The position numbers were made by a program, and so were the translations under genes. Shown here one piece after another: positions 18,760-27,521 of a stretch of 64,000 bases of DNA (position 1 is its first letter; each line of letters starts with the position of its first letter). Origin of the DNA: Metallibacterium scheffleri (GTDB lineage: Bacteria; Pseudomonadota; Gammaproteobacteria; Xanthomonadales; Rhodanobacteraceae); contig NZ_LDOS01000002.1 of NCBI RefSeq assembly GCF_002077135.1, positions 1,637,865-1,701,864 of the forward strand. The letters run 5' to 3'. The notes beneath the pieces were generated by a model. That model did not search any database. It saw only the letters and a program-made list of their open reading frames with translations, and was not told where the DNA came from.

Positions 18760-19337
18760 GCGGATATCTGGTCAGCGCAGCGCAAATCCTGATCACGTTC
18801 GTGTTCGGCGCGGTGATGGCGCTGTTCATGCTGCGCCTGCTGGCGGAGATGGCACGGGTGAACTTCTACAACCCGATCTGCCAGTTCCTGTTTCGCGCCA
18901 CCCACGTGCTGGTCACACCGCTGCGCCGCTTCGTGCCCAGCGTGCGCCGCATCAGCCTGGCACCGCTGCTGCTGGCCTATGTCGCGGCGATACTCAAGAT
19001 GCTGCTGCTGACACTGCTGGCCGGGGTATTGCCGCACGCACTAGGGCTGCTGCTGATGGCCGTGGCCGATCTGCTCGACTTCATCCTGGTGCTGTACATG
19101 GCCATCATTTTCGCCGCCGCGCTGATGAGCATGTTCGCGGTCGAGGAACAGCATCCGCTAGTGCCCTTCATCAACCAGATCGCCACACCGGCACTGCGCC
19201 CGTTGCGGCGCATGCTGCCGATGCTTGGGGGCCTGGATTTCTCGCCGGCCATCGCCATTTTGATCATCCTCCTGGCACGCGCGCTGCTGGTGCAGCCGCT
19301 GCTGGATTTCGCGCAGCGCCTGGCGCTGGGTCTCTGA
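18756..19337 (+). CDS. yggT: YggT family integral membrane protein
   Basis: 193 residues with two YggT repeats and four to six predicted membrane helices (for example LITFVFGAVMALFMLRLLAE and ILIILLARALLV). Each repeat carries a conserved loop such as FYNPICQFLFRATHVLVTPLR and VPFINQIATPALRPLRRMLP. Function is not firmly established; the family has been tied to osmotic or turgor tolerance. Coupled to proC by an ATGA overlap. Confidence 0.9.
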   Translation: MSGYLVSAAQILITFVFGAVMALFMLRLLAEMARVNFYNPICQFLFRATHVLVTPLRRFVPSVRRISLAPLLLAYVAAILKMLLLTLLAGVLPHALGLLLMAVADLLDFILVLYMAIIFAAALMSMFAVEEQHPLVPFINQIATPALRPLRRMLPMLGGLDFSPAIAILIILLARALLVQPLLDFAQRLALGL

Positions 19338-19344
19338 GTCCGCC

Positions 19345-19785
19345 ATGCGCGCCTGCGTCCGCTCCACCCTCGTCGCGCTGCTGCTGCCATTCCTGCCGCT
19401 GACCACGCTGCACGCGGCCGACGCGGTCAAGGCGCAGGGCTACGCGATCTATTACAGCGCGGTGGCCACCGACACCATCCCCGCGCAGGTCGCCGCGCGT
19501 CACGGCCTGCGCCGCGCGGCCGATGAAGGCGTGGTCAACATCAGCGTGATGCGCGGGCCGGATGCCGCGCGCGGCACACCAGTCGCGGCCACGGTGCGCG
19601 GCGCGGCCTACACGCTGCTGGGCAAGCGCATCGCGCTGAGCTTTCGCGCGGTCGATGATGCGGGCATGGTGTATTACCTCGCCGCGCTGCATATTCCGCG
19701 CCCGGACACGCTGCGCTTCGTGCTCACGGTGACCCCGGCGGGTGCCGCACCGATCGCGGTGGATTTCAGCCGCGACTTCCCCTGA
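19345..19785 (+). CDS. DUF4426 family exported protein
   Basis: 146 residues. An N-terminal signal peptide (hydrophobic LVALLLPFLPLTTLHAADA, cleavage probably after AHA/A-like LHA) precedes a small beta-rich domain with GYAIYYSAVATDTIP and GPDAARGTPVAATVRG. This matches the DUF4426 family that follows yggT in many gammaproteobacteria. Role unknown; presumably periplasmic. It lies 7 bp after yggT and 5 bp before the next gene, so it is in the same operon. Confidence 0.75.
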   Translation: MRACVRSTLVALLLPFLPLTTLHAADAVKAQGYAIYYSAVATDTIPAQVAARHGLRRAADEGVVNISVMRGPDAARGTPVAATVRGAAYTLLGKRIALSFRAVDDAGMVYYLAALHIPRPDTLRFVLTVTPAGAAPIAVDFSRDFP

Positions 19786-19790
19786 CGCGC

Positions 19791-20489
19791 ATGCGCGCGC
19801 TGTTGATCCGCCACGCGCAGGCCGAATGGGGCGGCGCCGACTACGACCAGCTCAGCGCGCTGGGCATGCAGCAGGCGGCGGCGCTGGCGCAGTGGCTCGC
19901 GCGGGAATCCGGCTGGCGACCGCGGCGCCTGATCGGCGGTCCGCGCCGCCGCCATCAACTGACGCTGCAGGCCATCCGTGCTGCCGTGCTGGCGGCATGC
20001 GGCGCGGCGCCCGCCATCGAGATCGCGCGCGACTGGGACGACGCCGATGCCGCCGCGTTGCTGGCCGCGTTTCGCCGCGCACAACCGCAGGCGCCGGAAC
20101 TGGCCTGGGTTACGCCGGGAGCCAGCCCGGCGCAGGCACGCGCCCTGCTCACGGCGGTGTTCGCGGCCTGGCGCGATGGCGCGCTGGATACGTACATGCC
20201 GGAAACCTGGGCCGCATTCGCCGCGCGCATCGCGCGCGCACGCCAGGCACTGATGCAGGATGACGCCGCCACCGACGTGATCGTGGTCAGCTCGGCGGGC
20301 GCGATCGCGCGTTGCGCGCAGGCCGCGCTGCAACTCGATGACGCCGCGATGGTGGCGCTCAATATCGGGCTGGACAATACCGCGCTCAGCGAATTTTGCG
20401 CGGACGCTGGCGCCTGGCAACTGCTGCGCTGGAACTGCCTGCCGCACTTCGCCAACGGCGCGACGCGCGCGCTGGCCAGCACGCACTGA
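19791..20489 (+). CDS. Histidine phosphatase family protein with altered active site
   Basis: 232 residues. Opens MRALLIRHAQAEWGGADYDQ, the phosphoglycerate-mutase/histidine-phosphatase signature with RHA in place of the usual RHG. The second catalytic His, normally in a V(S/T)HG segment, is absent: the matching position reads VIVVSSAGAIARCAQ. Activity is therefore uncertain. It follows the DUF4426 gene by 5 bp and converges with the BtuF-like gene. Confidence 0.75.
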   Translation: MRALLIRHAQAEWGGADYDQLSALGMQQAAALAQWLARESGWRPRRLIGGPRRRHQLTLQAIRAAVLAACGAAPAIEIARDWDDADAAALLAAFRRAQPQAPELAWVTPGASPAQARALLTAVFAAWRDGALDTYMPETWAAFAARIARARQALMQDDAATDVIVVSSAGAIARCAQAALQLDDAAMVALNIGLDNTALSEFCADAGAWQLLRWNCLPHFANGATRALASTH

Positions 20490-20495
20490 CGCGCC

Positions 20496-21293
20496 TCAGT
20501 CGTCGCGCGGCGCCCACGCGCGGATGTGCGCATGCAGCGCATCCAGGCCATCGAACAACGCCGCCGGACCGGGCTGCAGGATGATCGGCGACTTGATCTC
20601 GAAGACCTGCCGCGCGCGCACCGCGCCGAGCATGTCCCAACCTGGACGCGCGGCGACCTGTTCGGGACGAAAGCGTTTGCCGCACCACGAGCCGAAGATG
20701 ATCTGCGGATCACGCCGCACCACTTCGCCGGCATCGGCGAGGATGCGGTTTTTCGCCAGCGGCTGCGTGGCCAACTCCGGAAACACATCCACGCCACCGG
20801 CGATGCGCAACAACTCGGCCACCCACTGGATGCCGGTGATGATGGGATCGTCCCACTCCTCGAAATACACGCGCGGGTGGCGCGGCAAGGCCGCCGCCGC
20901 AGCGCGCACCGCGTCCACGTGCGCGGCGGCGCGGTGCGCATACAGTCCGGCGGCATCGCCAGCGCCGACCAGCGCGCCGAGACGGCGGATGTAATCGAGG
21001 ATGCCGGCCACGCTGCGGTGATTGCTGATCCACACTTCGACCCCGGCGCGAATCAGCGCCTGCGCGATGTCGGCCTGGATATCGGAAAACCCGATGGCCA
21101 TGTCCGGCTGCAGCGCGAGGATGGCGTCGATCTTCGCGCTGGTGAACGCGCTGACCCTGGGCTTTTCCTTGCGTGCCCGCGGCGGCCGCACGGTGAAACC
21201 GCTGATGCCGACGATGCGATCCTGCTCGCCCAGCGCGTACAGCACCTCGGTGGGCTCCTCGGTCAGGCAGACAATGCGGCGTGGACCGATCAC
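20496..21293 (-). CDS. BtuF-like substrate-binding (cobalamin-binding) protein
   Basis: 265 residues. Starts at a GTG eight bases after the pdxH stop. It shows the periplasmic-binding class III pattern: RRIVCLTEEPTEVLYALGEQ, DRIVGISGFT, ILALQPDMAIGFSDIQADIA, then VYFEEWDDPIITGIQWVAEL and IIFGSWCGKRF. It resembles the cobalamin-binding proteins of COG0614. No signal peptide is visible and no permease or ATPase genes are adjacent, so a transport role is doubtful. The window does contain a B12 enzyme (icmF). A much longer frame extends upstream into pdxH but is not used. Confidence 0.7.
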   Translation of the reverse strand: MIGPRRIVCLTEEPTEVLYALGEQDRIVGISGFTVRPPRARKEKPRVSAFTSAKIDAILALQPDMAIGFSDIQADIAQALIRAGVEVWISNHRSVAGILDYIRRLGALVGAGDAAGLYAHRAAAHVDAVRAAAAALPRHPRVYFEEWDDPIITGIQWVAELLRIAGGVDVFPELATQPLAKNRILADAGEVVRRDPQIIFGSWCGKRFRPEQVAARPGWDMLGAVRARQVFEIKSPIILQPGPAALFDGLDALHAHIRAWAPRDD

Positions 21294-21300
21294 GACCGGC

Positions 21301-21900
21301 TCACGGATACAACAAACGCTCGCGCCAGACATCGGCGAAGCGCTCCCAGCGGCGGCGCTCGTGCAGGCGGAACTCGCGGCCATGCCACACCTCGACCACA
21401 TCCGGCAGCACGCGATAACCGCCCCAGTGCGGCGGGCGCGGCACGTCCTTGCCGGCGAACTGCTGCTCATAGTCGGCCACGCGCGCATCGAACGCGGCGC
21501 GATCGGGCAGCGTCTGCGACTGCAGCGAGGCCCAGGCGCCGATCTGGCTGCCGCGCGGCCGCGTCGAAAAATAGGCGTCGGATTCATCGTCGTGCAGACG
21601 CGAGGCGCGACCCTCCACGCGCACTTGCACGCCGCCGGCCTTGACCTCGCCCAGATGCTTCCAGTGCAGGCACAGCGCCACTTCGGCGTGGGCGCGGATC
21701 TCCTCGCCCTTGGCACTGCGGTAATTGGTGTAAAACCGCAAACCATCGGCCTCGATCCCCTTGAGCAACACGATACGGGCGTGGGGGCGGCCATCACCGC
21801 TGACGGTGGCGAGGGTCATCGCGGTGGCCTCGGGGTCAGCGCAGGCGCGCGCCTGATCGAGCAGGTCGCGCAGGTATTGCAACAGTTCGGGGTTGAGCAT
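21301..21900 (-). CDS. pdxH: Pyridoxamine 5'-phosphate oxidase
   Basis: 199 residues. FMN enzyme that makes PLP from pyridoxine or pyridoxamine phosphate. Recognisable segments: AMTLATVSGDGRPHARIVLL, GLRFYTNYRSAKGEEI, ALCLHWKHLGEVKAGGVQVR, FSTRPRGSQIGAWAS, and the C-terminal VEVWHGREFRLHER. Its start overlaps the divergent kinase gene. With yggS it is the second PLP-related gene in the window. Confidence 0.95.
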   Translation of the reverse strand: MLNPELLQYLRDLLDQARACADPEATAMTLATVSGDGRPHARIVLLKGIEADGLRFYTNYRSAKGEEIRAHAEVALCLHWKHLGEVKAGGVQVRVEGRASRLHDDESDAYFSTRPRGSQIGAWASLQSQTLPDRAAFDARVADYEQQFAGKDVPRPPHWGGYRVLPDVVEVWHGREFRLHERRRWERFADVWRERLLYP

Positions 21901-22888
21901 GGTGTCCTTGAAGAGTGCGGCTGCAGCCCGACCGTTCCCGCGGCGAGCTCAGGCATTGAAGGCGCGGGATGCTAACACGGCGACCGCGGCGCTGGCCGCG
22001 CGTCTGTGGCCGTACGTCGCAGCCCTGCTGCGCGCGCGGCGCACGCCGCTGCGGGTGGGCATCTCCGGCCTGCAGGGCAGCGGCAAGAGCACGCTGGCGA
22101 CGGCGCTGCTGCGCGTGGCGCGGCAGCATGGCGTGGGCGCCGTGCGGCTCGCGCTGGATGATGCGTATCTGGGCCGCGCGGCGCGGCGGCGCATGGCGCG
22201 CACGCGGCATCCGCTGTGGCTCACGCGCGGTGCGCCAGGCACGCACGACGTGGCACTGCTGCGCGCGACGCTGCGCGCATTGCACCACGCCAGCGTCGCG
22301 CAGCCGGCGTGTCTGCCGCGCTTCGACAAGGGCCGTGACACGCGTCGGCCGCCTTCGCGCTGGCCGCGCGTAACCGCCGTGCCGGCGTTGATCGTGCTGG
22401 AAGGCTGGTGCCTGGGCGTGCAGCCGCAATCAGCGGCGCAACTGCTGCATCCGCTGAATGCACTGGAACGGCACGAGGACCGCGACGGCCGCTGGCGGCG
22501 CGCGGTCAATGCGGCACTGGCGGCCTATGCGCCGCTGTGGGACGCGCTCGATCTGCGCATCCTGTTGCACGCGCCCGGCTTTGCCGTCGCCAGTCGCTGG
22601 CGCGCACAGGCCGAGGCGGCACTGCGCACGCGCGCGGCACCGCGTGCGATGGGCAGCGCGCAATTGCGCCGCTTCATGCAGCACTACCAGCGCCTGAGCG
22701 AGCACGCGCTGGTCACGTTGCCGCGCTGGGCGGATGTGCGCGTGGATCTGGATGCGGCACACGGCGCGGGCGCGCTGCGCGTGGCGCGGCAACCGCGCGC
22801 GCGGCCGGCTCAGAGGCCGAAAAATTCACAGCCTCTCAGGGCGCCGGCTCGACCACCACGGCGGTGCCGTAGGCCAGCACCTCGGTGA
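21899..22888 (+). CDS. P-loop kinase, D-glycerate 3-kinase-like
   Basis: About 329 residues as drawn. Walker A GISGLQGSGKSTLATALL, DDAYLGRAARRRMA, RFDKGRDTRRPP and LIVLEGWCLGVQP match the glycerate-kinase/uridine-kinase-like family. The start is uncertain: ATG at 21899 overlaps pdxH, and a TTG at 21956 is possible. The last 25 or so residues come from a dispersed repeat (22819-22839) and run 53 bp into the opposite ybjQ-like gene, so the native C-terminus has probably been replaced. Confidence 0.7.
   Translation: MVSLKSAAAARPFPRRAQALKARDANTATAALAARLWPYVAALLRARRTPLRVGISGLQGSGKSTLATALLRVARQHGVGAVRLALDDAYLGRAARRRMARTRHPLWLTRGAPGTHDVALLRATLRALHHASVAQPACLPRFDKGRDTRRPPSRWPRVTAVPALIVLEGWCLGVQPQSAAQLLHPLNALERHEDRDGRWRRAVNAALAAYAPLWDALDLRILLHAPGFAVASRWRAQAEAALRTRAAPRAMGSAQLRRFMQHYQRLSEHALVTLPRWADVRVDLDAAHGAGALRVARQPRARPAQRPKNSQPLRAPARPPRRCRRPAPR
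22819..22839. repeat. 21-nt dispersed repeat at a convergent gene junction
   Basis: Begins GAAAAATTCACAGCCTCTCA and is the exact reverse complement of 62900-62920. A short GAGGC/GCCTC hairpin (22813-22835) brackets it. It sits where the kinase and YbjQ-like genes converge. Confidence 0.7.
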
Positions 22889-23183
22889 CGCCCTCGGCCA
22901 CATCGTTGGCGTCGTAGCGCATCGCCAGCACGGCGTTGCCGCCCATCGCCGCGGCGTGCTGGCACATCAGCTCGAAGGCTTCCTCGCGCGCTTTTTCGCA
23001 CAGCTCGACATACAACGTGATGTTGCCGCCGACCAGGGTCTGCAGCGCCGCGCCGATGTTGCCGATGACGCTGCGCGAGCGCACCGTGAGCCCGCGCACG
23101 ATGCCCAGCGTGCGCAGCACGCGGTAGCCGTGCAGCTCGTTGGCGGTGGTGACCGCGCCGTGCGGGATCATGTTCGCGCCCAT
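22836..23183 (-). CDS. YbjQ/UPF0145 family protein
   Basis: 115 residues. Contains LHGYRVLRTLGIVRGLTVRS, a YVELCEKAREEAFELM helix and GGNAVLAMRYDAND, typical of the YbjQ heavy-metal-binding-domain family, whose function is unknown. The ATG lies 3 nt after the stop of the response regulator, so the two are cotranscribed. A second ATG four codons in is possible. Confidence 0.8.
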   Translation of the reverse strand: MGANMIPHGAVTTANELHGYRVLRTLGIVRGLTVRSRSVIGNIGAALQTLVGGNITLYVELCEKAREEAFELMCQHAAAMGGNAVLAMRYDANDVAEGVTEVLAYGTAVVVEPAP

Positions 23184-23186
23184 GGC

Positions 23187-23891
23187 TCAGACCTGTTCGA
23201 GTCGGTAACCGTGCTGGTACACGGCGGTCAATTTCCAGCCGTGCTCACCGCTGAGCGCGAGCTTCTTGCGCAGGCGGCTGATGTGCGTGTCGACGGTGCG
23301 CGTGGTCAGGCCGGGACTGAGATTCCACACCTGTTCCAGCAGCGCCTCGCGACTGACGATGCGGCCGTGGCGGCGAAACAGATAACTGGCCAGGTCAAAC
23401 TCGCGCTGGGTCAGGTCGAAATCGTCCGCGCCGATGCGCACGCGGCGCTTGGTGAAATCGATGGTGTACGGCGGCACGTCCAACTGCGCGGCAGCGTCGA
23501 TTTCGGCGCCGCCACGGCGGCGCAGCACCGCGGCCACGCGCGCCAGCAGCTCGGCCTGCTTGGGTGGCTTGACCACGTAATCGTCGGCGCCAGCCTCCAG
23601 CCCGCGCACGATGTCGGTTTCGGCCGCGCGCACGGTGAGAAACACCACCGGCAGGTTGGGATTGCCGGCGCTGCGGATCCACTCCAGCACTTCCAGGCCG
23701 CTGGCATCGGGCAGCATCCAGTCCAGCAGCAGCAGATCGATCGCCTCGTGGCCGAGACTGCGCCGAAACTCGGCGGCCTTGGCGAACAGCAACGCCTCGT
23801 AGCCGGACTTTTCCAGCCAGATCTGCACCAGACCGGACTGCTCGGGATCGTCCTCAAGCACGCCGACCACGTAACTGTGCTGCTTGTTCAT
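23187..23891 (-). CDS. OmpR/PhoB-type response regulator (orphan)
   Basis: 234 residues. Receiver with VGVLEDDPEQSG, acceptor Asp in LLLLDWMLPDASG, VVFLTVRAAE and the Lys in DDYVVKPPKQAE. The C-terminal winged-helix domain has DFDLTQREFDLASYLFRRHG, and RTVDTHISRLRKKL as recognition helix. The start at 23891 follows AGAGGA; an upstream in-frame ATG (23969) lacks a good site. No histidine kinase gene is adjacent, so signal and targets are unknown. Confidence 0.9.
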   Translation of the reverse strand: MNKQHSYVVGVLEDDPEQSGLVQIWLEKSGYEALLFAKAAEFRRSLGHEAIDLLLLDWMLPDASGLEVLEWIRSAGNPNLPVVFLTVRAAETDIVRGLEAGADDYVVKPPKQAELLARVAAVLRRRGGAEIDAAAQLDVPPYTIDFTKRRVRIGADDFDLTQREFDLASYLFRRHGRIVSREALLEQVWNLSPGLTTRTVDTHISRLRKKLALSGEHGWKLTAVYQHGYRLEQV

Positions 23892-24002
23892 CCGTGGCGT
23901 TCCTCTGTGTGTGGCATCCACCAGGCCCCCGTCAACGACCACCGCCCTTGCGTACAAAACAGCAGTCACGGCAGGGCTTTGCGCGCGCAGTGTAACAAAC
24001 TG

Positions 24003-24851
24003 TCACGCCGGATCGACGCGCAACGCGGCGTAGCCGGCGCGCGTATCCGGCCAGCGCGGTGCCCAGCCGCTGGCGCGCAGGCGCGCGTTGCGCAGACGCT
24101 TGTTGCCGATGCCGGGCGGTGGTGGTCCGATGCCCGGTGCCGGCGCGCGCAACTGCTGCGCCAGCGCCGCGTACAACTCGTGCAGCGGCAACGGCGTGTC
24201 GTCGACGCCCAGATAGACCGATGCCGCGTCTGGCAGCGCCAGCAGATGCGCAAGCGCCGCGGCGGCGTCATCGACCTGGATGCGGTTGGCATAGAACGGT
24301 GGATCGCGCGGCACGCGCGCGGTTCCGTTGCGCAGATCGTCGAGCAACTGCGTGCGTCCCGGCCCGTACAGGCCGGCCAGGCGCAACACCACGCCGCGCG
24401 ACTCACCCAGGCGCGCGAGCAGCAGCGCCTCGGCTGCGAGCAGGATCGCGCCGTTGAACCCCAGCGGCGCGGGCGGCGTGTCCTCGTCCACCCATGCGCC
24501 GGCGTGCTCGCCGTACACCGCGCTGGAGGTGACCAGCACGCAGCGCTGCAGCGCCGGTTCATCCAACGCATCCAGCAAGTTCGCCAATCCAGCAAGGTAG
24601 ACCGTTCGATATGCGACCGCTTCACGCGCAAGCGGCGCCGGCAAAAACACCACGCGACGGATGCCGCGCGGCAACGCGCGCAGCGACGCGGCATCCGCCA
24701 GATCCGCGGCGAATCCGGGCAAGCCCGGCGCCAGCGCGGCCACGTTGCGGCGCAGGCACAGCACGCGCTGCCCATGCACCTGCAGCAGTGCGGCGAGGCG
24801 CATGCCGACATCGCCGCAGCCGGCGATCAGGACCGGCGCTGCGTCAGGCAT
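24003..24851 (-). CDS. Atypical SDR / NAD-dependent epimerase-like protein (YeeZ-type)
   Basis: 282 residues. Rossmann motif VLIAGCGDVGMRLAALL at the N-terminus, then VFLPAPLAREAVAYRT, VTSSAVYGEHAGAW and RLAGLYGPGRTQLLD. The usual YxxxK catalytic pair is not found (the region reads FNGAILLAAEAL), so it belongs with atypical SDRs and may not be a classical epimerase. ATG at 24851 chosen over a GTG at 24863. Divergent from aroK with only 36 bp between starts. Confidence 0.7.
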   Translation of the reverse strand: MPDAAPVLIAGCGDVGMRLAALLQVHGQRVLCLRRNVAALAPGLPGFAADLADAASLRALPRGIRRVVFLPAPLAREAVAYRTVYLAGLANLLDALDEPALQRCVLVTSSAVYGEHAGAWVDEDTPPAPLGFNGAILLAAEALLLARLGESRGVVLRLAGLYGPGRTQLLDDLRNGTARVPRDPPFYANRIQVDDAAAALAHLLALPDAASVYLGVDDTPLPLHELYAALAQQLRAPAPGIGPPPPGIGNKRLRNARLRASGWAPRWPDTRAGYAALRVDPA

Positions 24852-24880
24852 TTGGTCCGGCACCCCGCTTGCGGTCTAAT
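24852..24880 (+). promoter_or_regulatory. Candidate promoter of aroK-aroB
   Basis: TTGGTC (24852-24857), a 17-bp spacer and TCTAAT (24875-24880). The -10 ends seven bases before the ATG at 24888, so the message may be leaderless from that codon. Confidence 0.4.
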
Positions 24881-24887
24881 CATGGCC

Positions 24888-25442
24888 ATGAATCCCTCGC
24901 TGAATCTGTTGCTGATCGGCCCGACCGGCGCCGGCAAGACCACGCTGGGTCGCTGGCTGGCCCCGCGCCTCGGCGTGCCCTGCGTCGACCTGGACCGCGT
25001 CATTGAGGCGCAGGCCGGGCAGCCGGTGCGCGAGATTTTCGCGCGCGAGGGCGAGACCGGCTTCCGCGCCCGTGAAGCCGCGGCGCTGCGCGAACATAGC
25101 ACGCATGCCGGCGCGCTCCTGGTGTGCGGCGGCGGCATCGTGACGCAGGCGGAGAACCGCGCGCGACTGCGTGCGCACGGCTTCGTGCTGTGGCTGCAGG
25201 TGAGCGCGGCCACGCGCACGCGGCGCCTGGCCGACGACACCACGCGCCCGCTGCTGGCCGGTGCCGATCTGCTGGCGCGCCTGCAGCAACTCGACGCCAC
25301 GCGCGCGGCCTGGTATGCCGAGTGCGCCGACGCGGTGCTTGATGAAATCCCCGACGAACCCGCCGATGCGCTGGGTGCGCGCGCGCTGGCGCTGCTGCAC
25401 GCGCGCTGGCAGCGCCGCGCCGGCGCGGCGGCCTCCGCATGA
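24888..25442 (+). CDS. aroK: Shikimate kinase
   Basis: 184 residues from the ATG at 24888 (another ATG lies six bases upstream). Walker [19 protein letters not shown], shikimate-binding [20 protein letters not shown] and the GGG motif [16 protein letters not shown], lid DDTTRPLL. Phosphorylates shikimate in aromatic amino-acid synthesis. Overlaps aroB by 4 nt (ATGA). Confidence 0.94.
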   Translation: MNPSLNLLLIGPTGAGKTTLGRWLAPRLGVPCVDLDRVIEAQAGQPVREIFAREGETGFRAREAAALREHSTHAGALLVCGGGIVTQAENRARLRAHGFVLWLQVSAATRTRRLADDTTRPLLAGADLLARLQQLDATRAAWYAECADAVLDEIPDEPADALGARALALLHARWQRRAGAAASA

Positions 25443-26524
25443 GCGCGGTGCGCGAGATCGAAGTGCGCCTCGGCGCGCGCGGCTACAGCATCCGCATCGG
25501 TCGCGGCCTGCTCGACGATGCCACGCTGTGGCGTCCGCTGCTGCGCGGCCGTCACGCGCTGATCGTGACCAACACCAGCGTCGCGCCGCTGTATCAGGCG
25601 CGGTTGCAACCGGCTTTGGCCGACCTGCACTGGCGCGCGCTGGCGCTGCCCGACGGCGAGGCGCACAAAACCCTCGCCTCGGTGGCCCGCATCTGGGACG
25701 CGCTAGCCGAACTCGGCGCCACGCGCGACGCCTGCATTCTCGCGCTGGGCGGTGGCGTGGTCGGCGACATGGCCGGCTTCGCCGCCGCCTGCTGGATGCG
25801 CGGCATCGATTGCGTGCAGATGCCCACCACGCTGCTGGCCATGGTCGATTCCGCCGTGGGCGGCAAGACCGGCGTGGATCACGCCGCCGGCAAGAATCTC
25901 ATCGGCGCGTTCCATCAACCGCGCCTGGTACTGGCCGATCTGGCCACGCTGGACACCCTGCCGCCGCGCGAATACCGCGCCGGCCTGGCCGAGATCGTCA
26001 AGATCGGCGCATTGGGCGACGCCGCGTTCCTGGCGCAGCTCGAACATGACCCCATGGCCTTGAACGCGCGTGAGGATGCGGCCCTGACTCATGCCATCGC
26101 CCATGCCTGCGCCTACAAGGCCGGCGTGGTGATGCGCGACGAGACCGAACAGGGCGAGCGCGCCCTGCTCAACTTCGGCCACAGCTTCGCGCACGCGCTG
26201 GAAACCGTCACCGGCTACAGCACGCTGCTGCATGGCGAGGCGGTGGCCATCGGCATGGTTCTCGCGGCGCGGCTGTCGGCGCGGCTGGGCCACGCGCCGA
26301 TGGCCGATGCGCAACGCCTGGCCGCATTGCTGCACGCGCTGGACCTGCCCACGCAACCGCCGCCCGGCCTCGATGCCGATGCCTTGCTGGCGGCGATGCG
26401 CCTGGACAAGAAGAACCGCGCCGGCACGCTGCGTCTGATCCTGTGGCGCGGCGCCGGTCAGGCCTTCATCGCCGCCGATGTCGACGCGGACCACGTGCGC
26501 GCATCCTGGGTCCGCAACGCCTGA
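25439..26524 (+). CDS. aroB: 3-dehydroquinate synthase
   Basis: 361 residues. NAD+ and metal dependent second enzyme of the shikimate pathway. Visible: [77 protein letters not shown] and [11 protein letters not shown] with metal-binding His. Translationally coupled to aroK. It converges with the beta-lactamase gene. Confidence 0.96.
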   Translation: MSAVREIEVRLGARGYSIRIGRGLLDDATLWRPLLRGRHALIVTNTSVAPLYQARLQPALADLHWRALALPDGEAHKTLASVARIWDALAELGATRDACILALGGGVVGDMAGFAAACWMRGIDCVQMPTTLLAMVDSAVGGKTGVDHAAGKNLIGAFHQPRLVLADLATLDTLPPREYRAGLAEIVKIGALGDAAFLAQLEHDPMALNAREDAALTHAIAHACAYKAGVVMRDETEQGERALLNFGHSFAHALETVTGYSTLLHGEAVAIGMVLAARLSARLGHAPMADAQRLAALLHALDLPTQPPPGLDADALLAAMRLDKKNRAGTLRLILWRGAGQAFIAADVDADHVRASWVRNA

Positions 26525-26557
26525 ATCCGCCGCCGCCTCGTCGCGAGGGCTGCCCGC

Positions 26558-27442
26558 CTAGGCCCAGGGCGTATCGACGATGGCGCGCGCGACCGCGGCG
26601 ATGGCCGCATGGCGCTGCGCCTCGGCCACCCGCGTCTGCGTGAGGTAGACGGCCACCACCACGGGACGCTGGCCGGGCGGCATCAGCAGGCCCACGTCGT
26701 TGCTGCTGCCGTAGCCACCCGAGCCGGTCTTGTCGGCCACGCGCCAGTGCGCCGGCACGCCCGCGCGCAACTTGCCGTCGCCGGTCCTGCAGGCTTCCAT
26801 CCAGGCCAGCAAGCGCGCACGCGAGTCCGCATGCAGCGCATCGCCCAGCAACAAGCGGCGCAGATCGCCAGCCATCGCATCGGGCGCGGTGGTGTCGCAC
26901 GGATCGCCGGGCGTGGCCTCGTTCAGTGCCGTCTCGTAACGGTCCAGTCGCGTCACGCGGTCGTCCAGGCCGCGTGCAAACCGCGTGATCGCCGCGGGGC
27001 CGCCCAGCGCCTCGAGCAGCAGGTTCGCCGCGGTGTTGTCGCTGATTTCCAGCGCCGCCGCGCACAGTGCGTCCACGCGCATGCCTTCGCCGCCGACGTG
27101 GCGTTCGGTCACCGGCGACCACGACACCAGCTGGTGCGCGTCGAAGCGGATGCGCCGATCCAGTCGCTCCTGCCCGGCGTCCACGCGCTGCAGCATCGCC
27201 GCCACGGCCAGCACCTTCCAGGTGCTGCACATGGGGAAACGCTCGCCACCGCGATGGCTGGCATGCAGGCCCGTGCGCAGATCGAGCATGGCGACGCCGA
27301 GGCGCCCACCACTGGCCGCTTCGATGCGCGCGAACTGCCGTTGCAGACGCAGCGGCGGCGGCGCGGCGGCGGCGGCACCACGCCACAGGCCTGCCAGCGG
27401 CGCCAAGGCCAGCGCCTGCATGAATTGACGTCGGGTCGGCAT
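26558..27442 (-). CDS. Class A (serine) beta-lactamase, Tat-type leader
   Basis: 294 residues. The leader MPTRRQFMQALALAPLAG has a twin-arginine motif, suggesting Tat export. All class A motifs are present: CSTWK with the active Ser and Lys (residues about 72-76), SDN in EISDNTAANL, Glu166-type loop YETALNEATPGD, and DKTGSGGYG near the end. A Cys precedes the active Ser as in several carbapenemases, but no Cys follows KTGS where those enzymes have their partner. The substrate range cannot be read from sequence. It lies between aroB and hemE on the opposite strand. Confidence 0.93.
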   Translation of the reverse strand: MPTRRQFMQALALAPLAGLWRGAAAAAPPPLRLQRQFARIEAASGGRLGVAMLDLRTGLHASHRGGERFPMCSTWKVLAVAAMLQRVDAGQERLDRRIRFDAHQLVSWSPVTERHVGGEGMRVDALCAAALEISDNTAANLLLEALGGPAAITRFARGLDDRVTRLDRYETALNEATPGDPCDTTAPDAMAGDLRRLLLGDALHADSRARLLAWMEACRTGDGKLRAGVPAHWRVADKTGSGGYGSSNDVGLLMPPGQRPVVVAVYLTQTRVAEAQRHAAIAAVARAIVDTPWA

Positions 27443-27521
27443 CGGGGCTTCGTTCCTGTCCGCGTTGGCCGCGCCTCCGCAGCCTGGCCATCACGCTAAC
27501 ACGGCGGCCGGATCGCCGACC

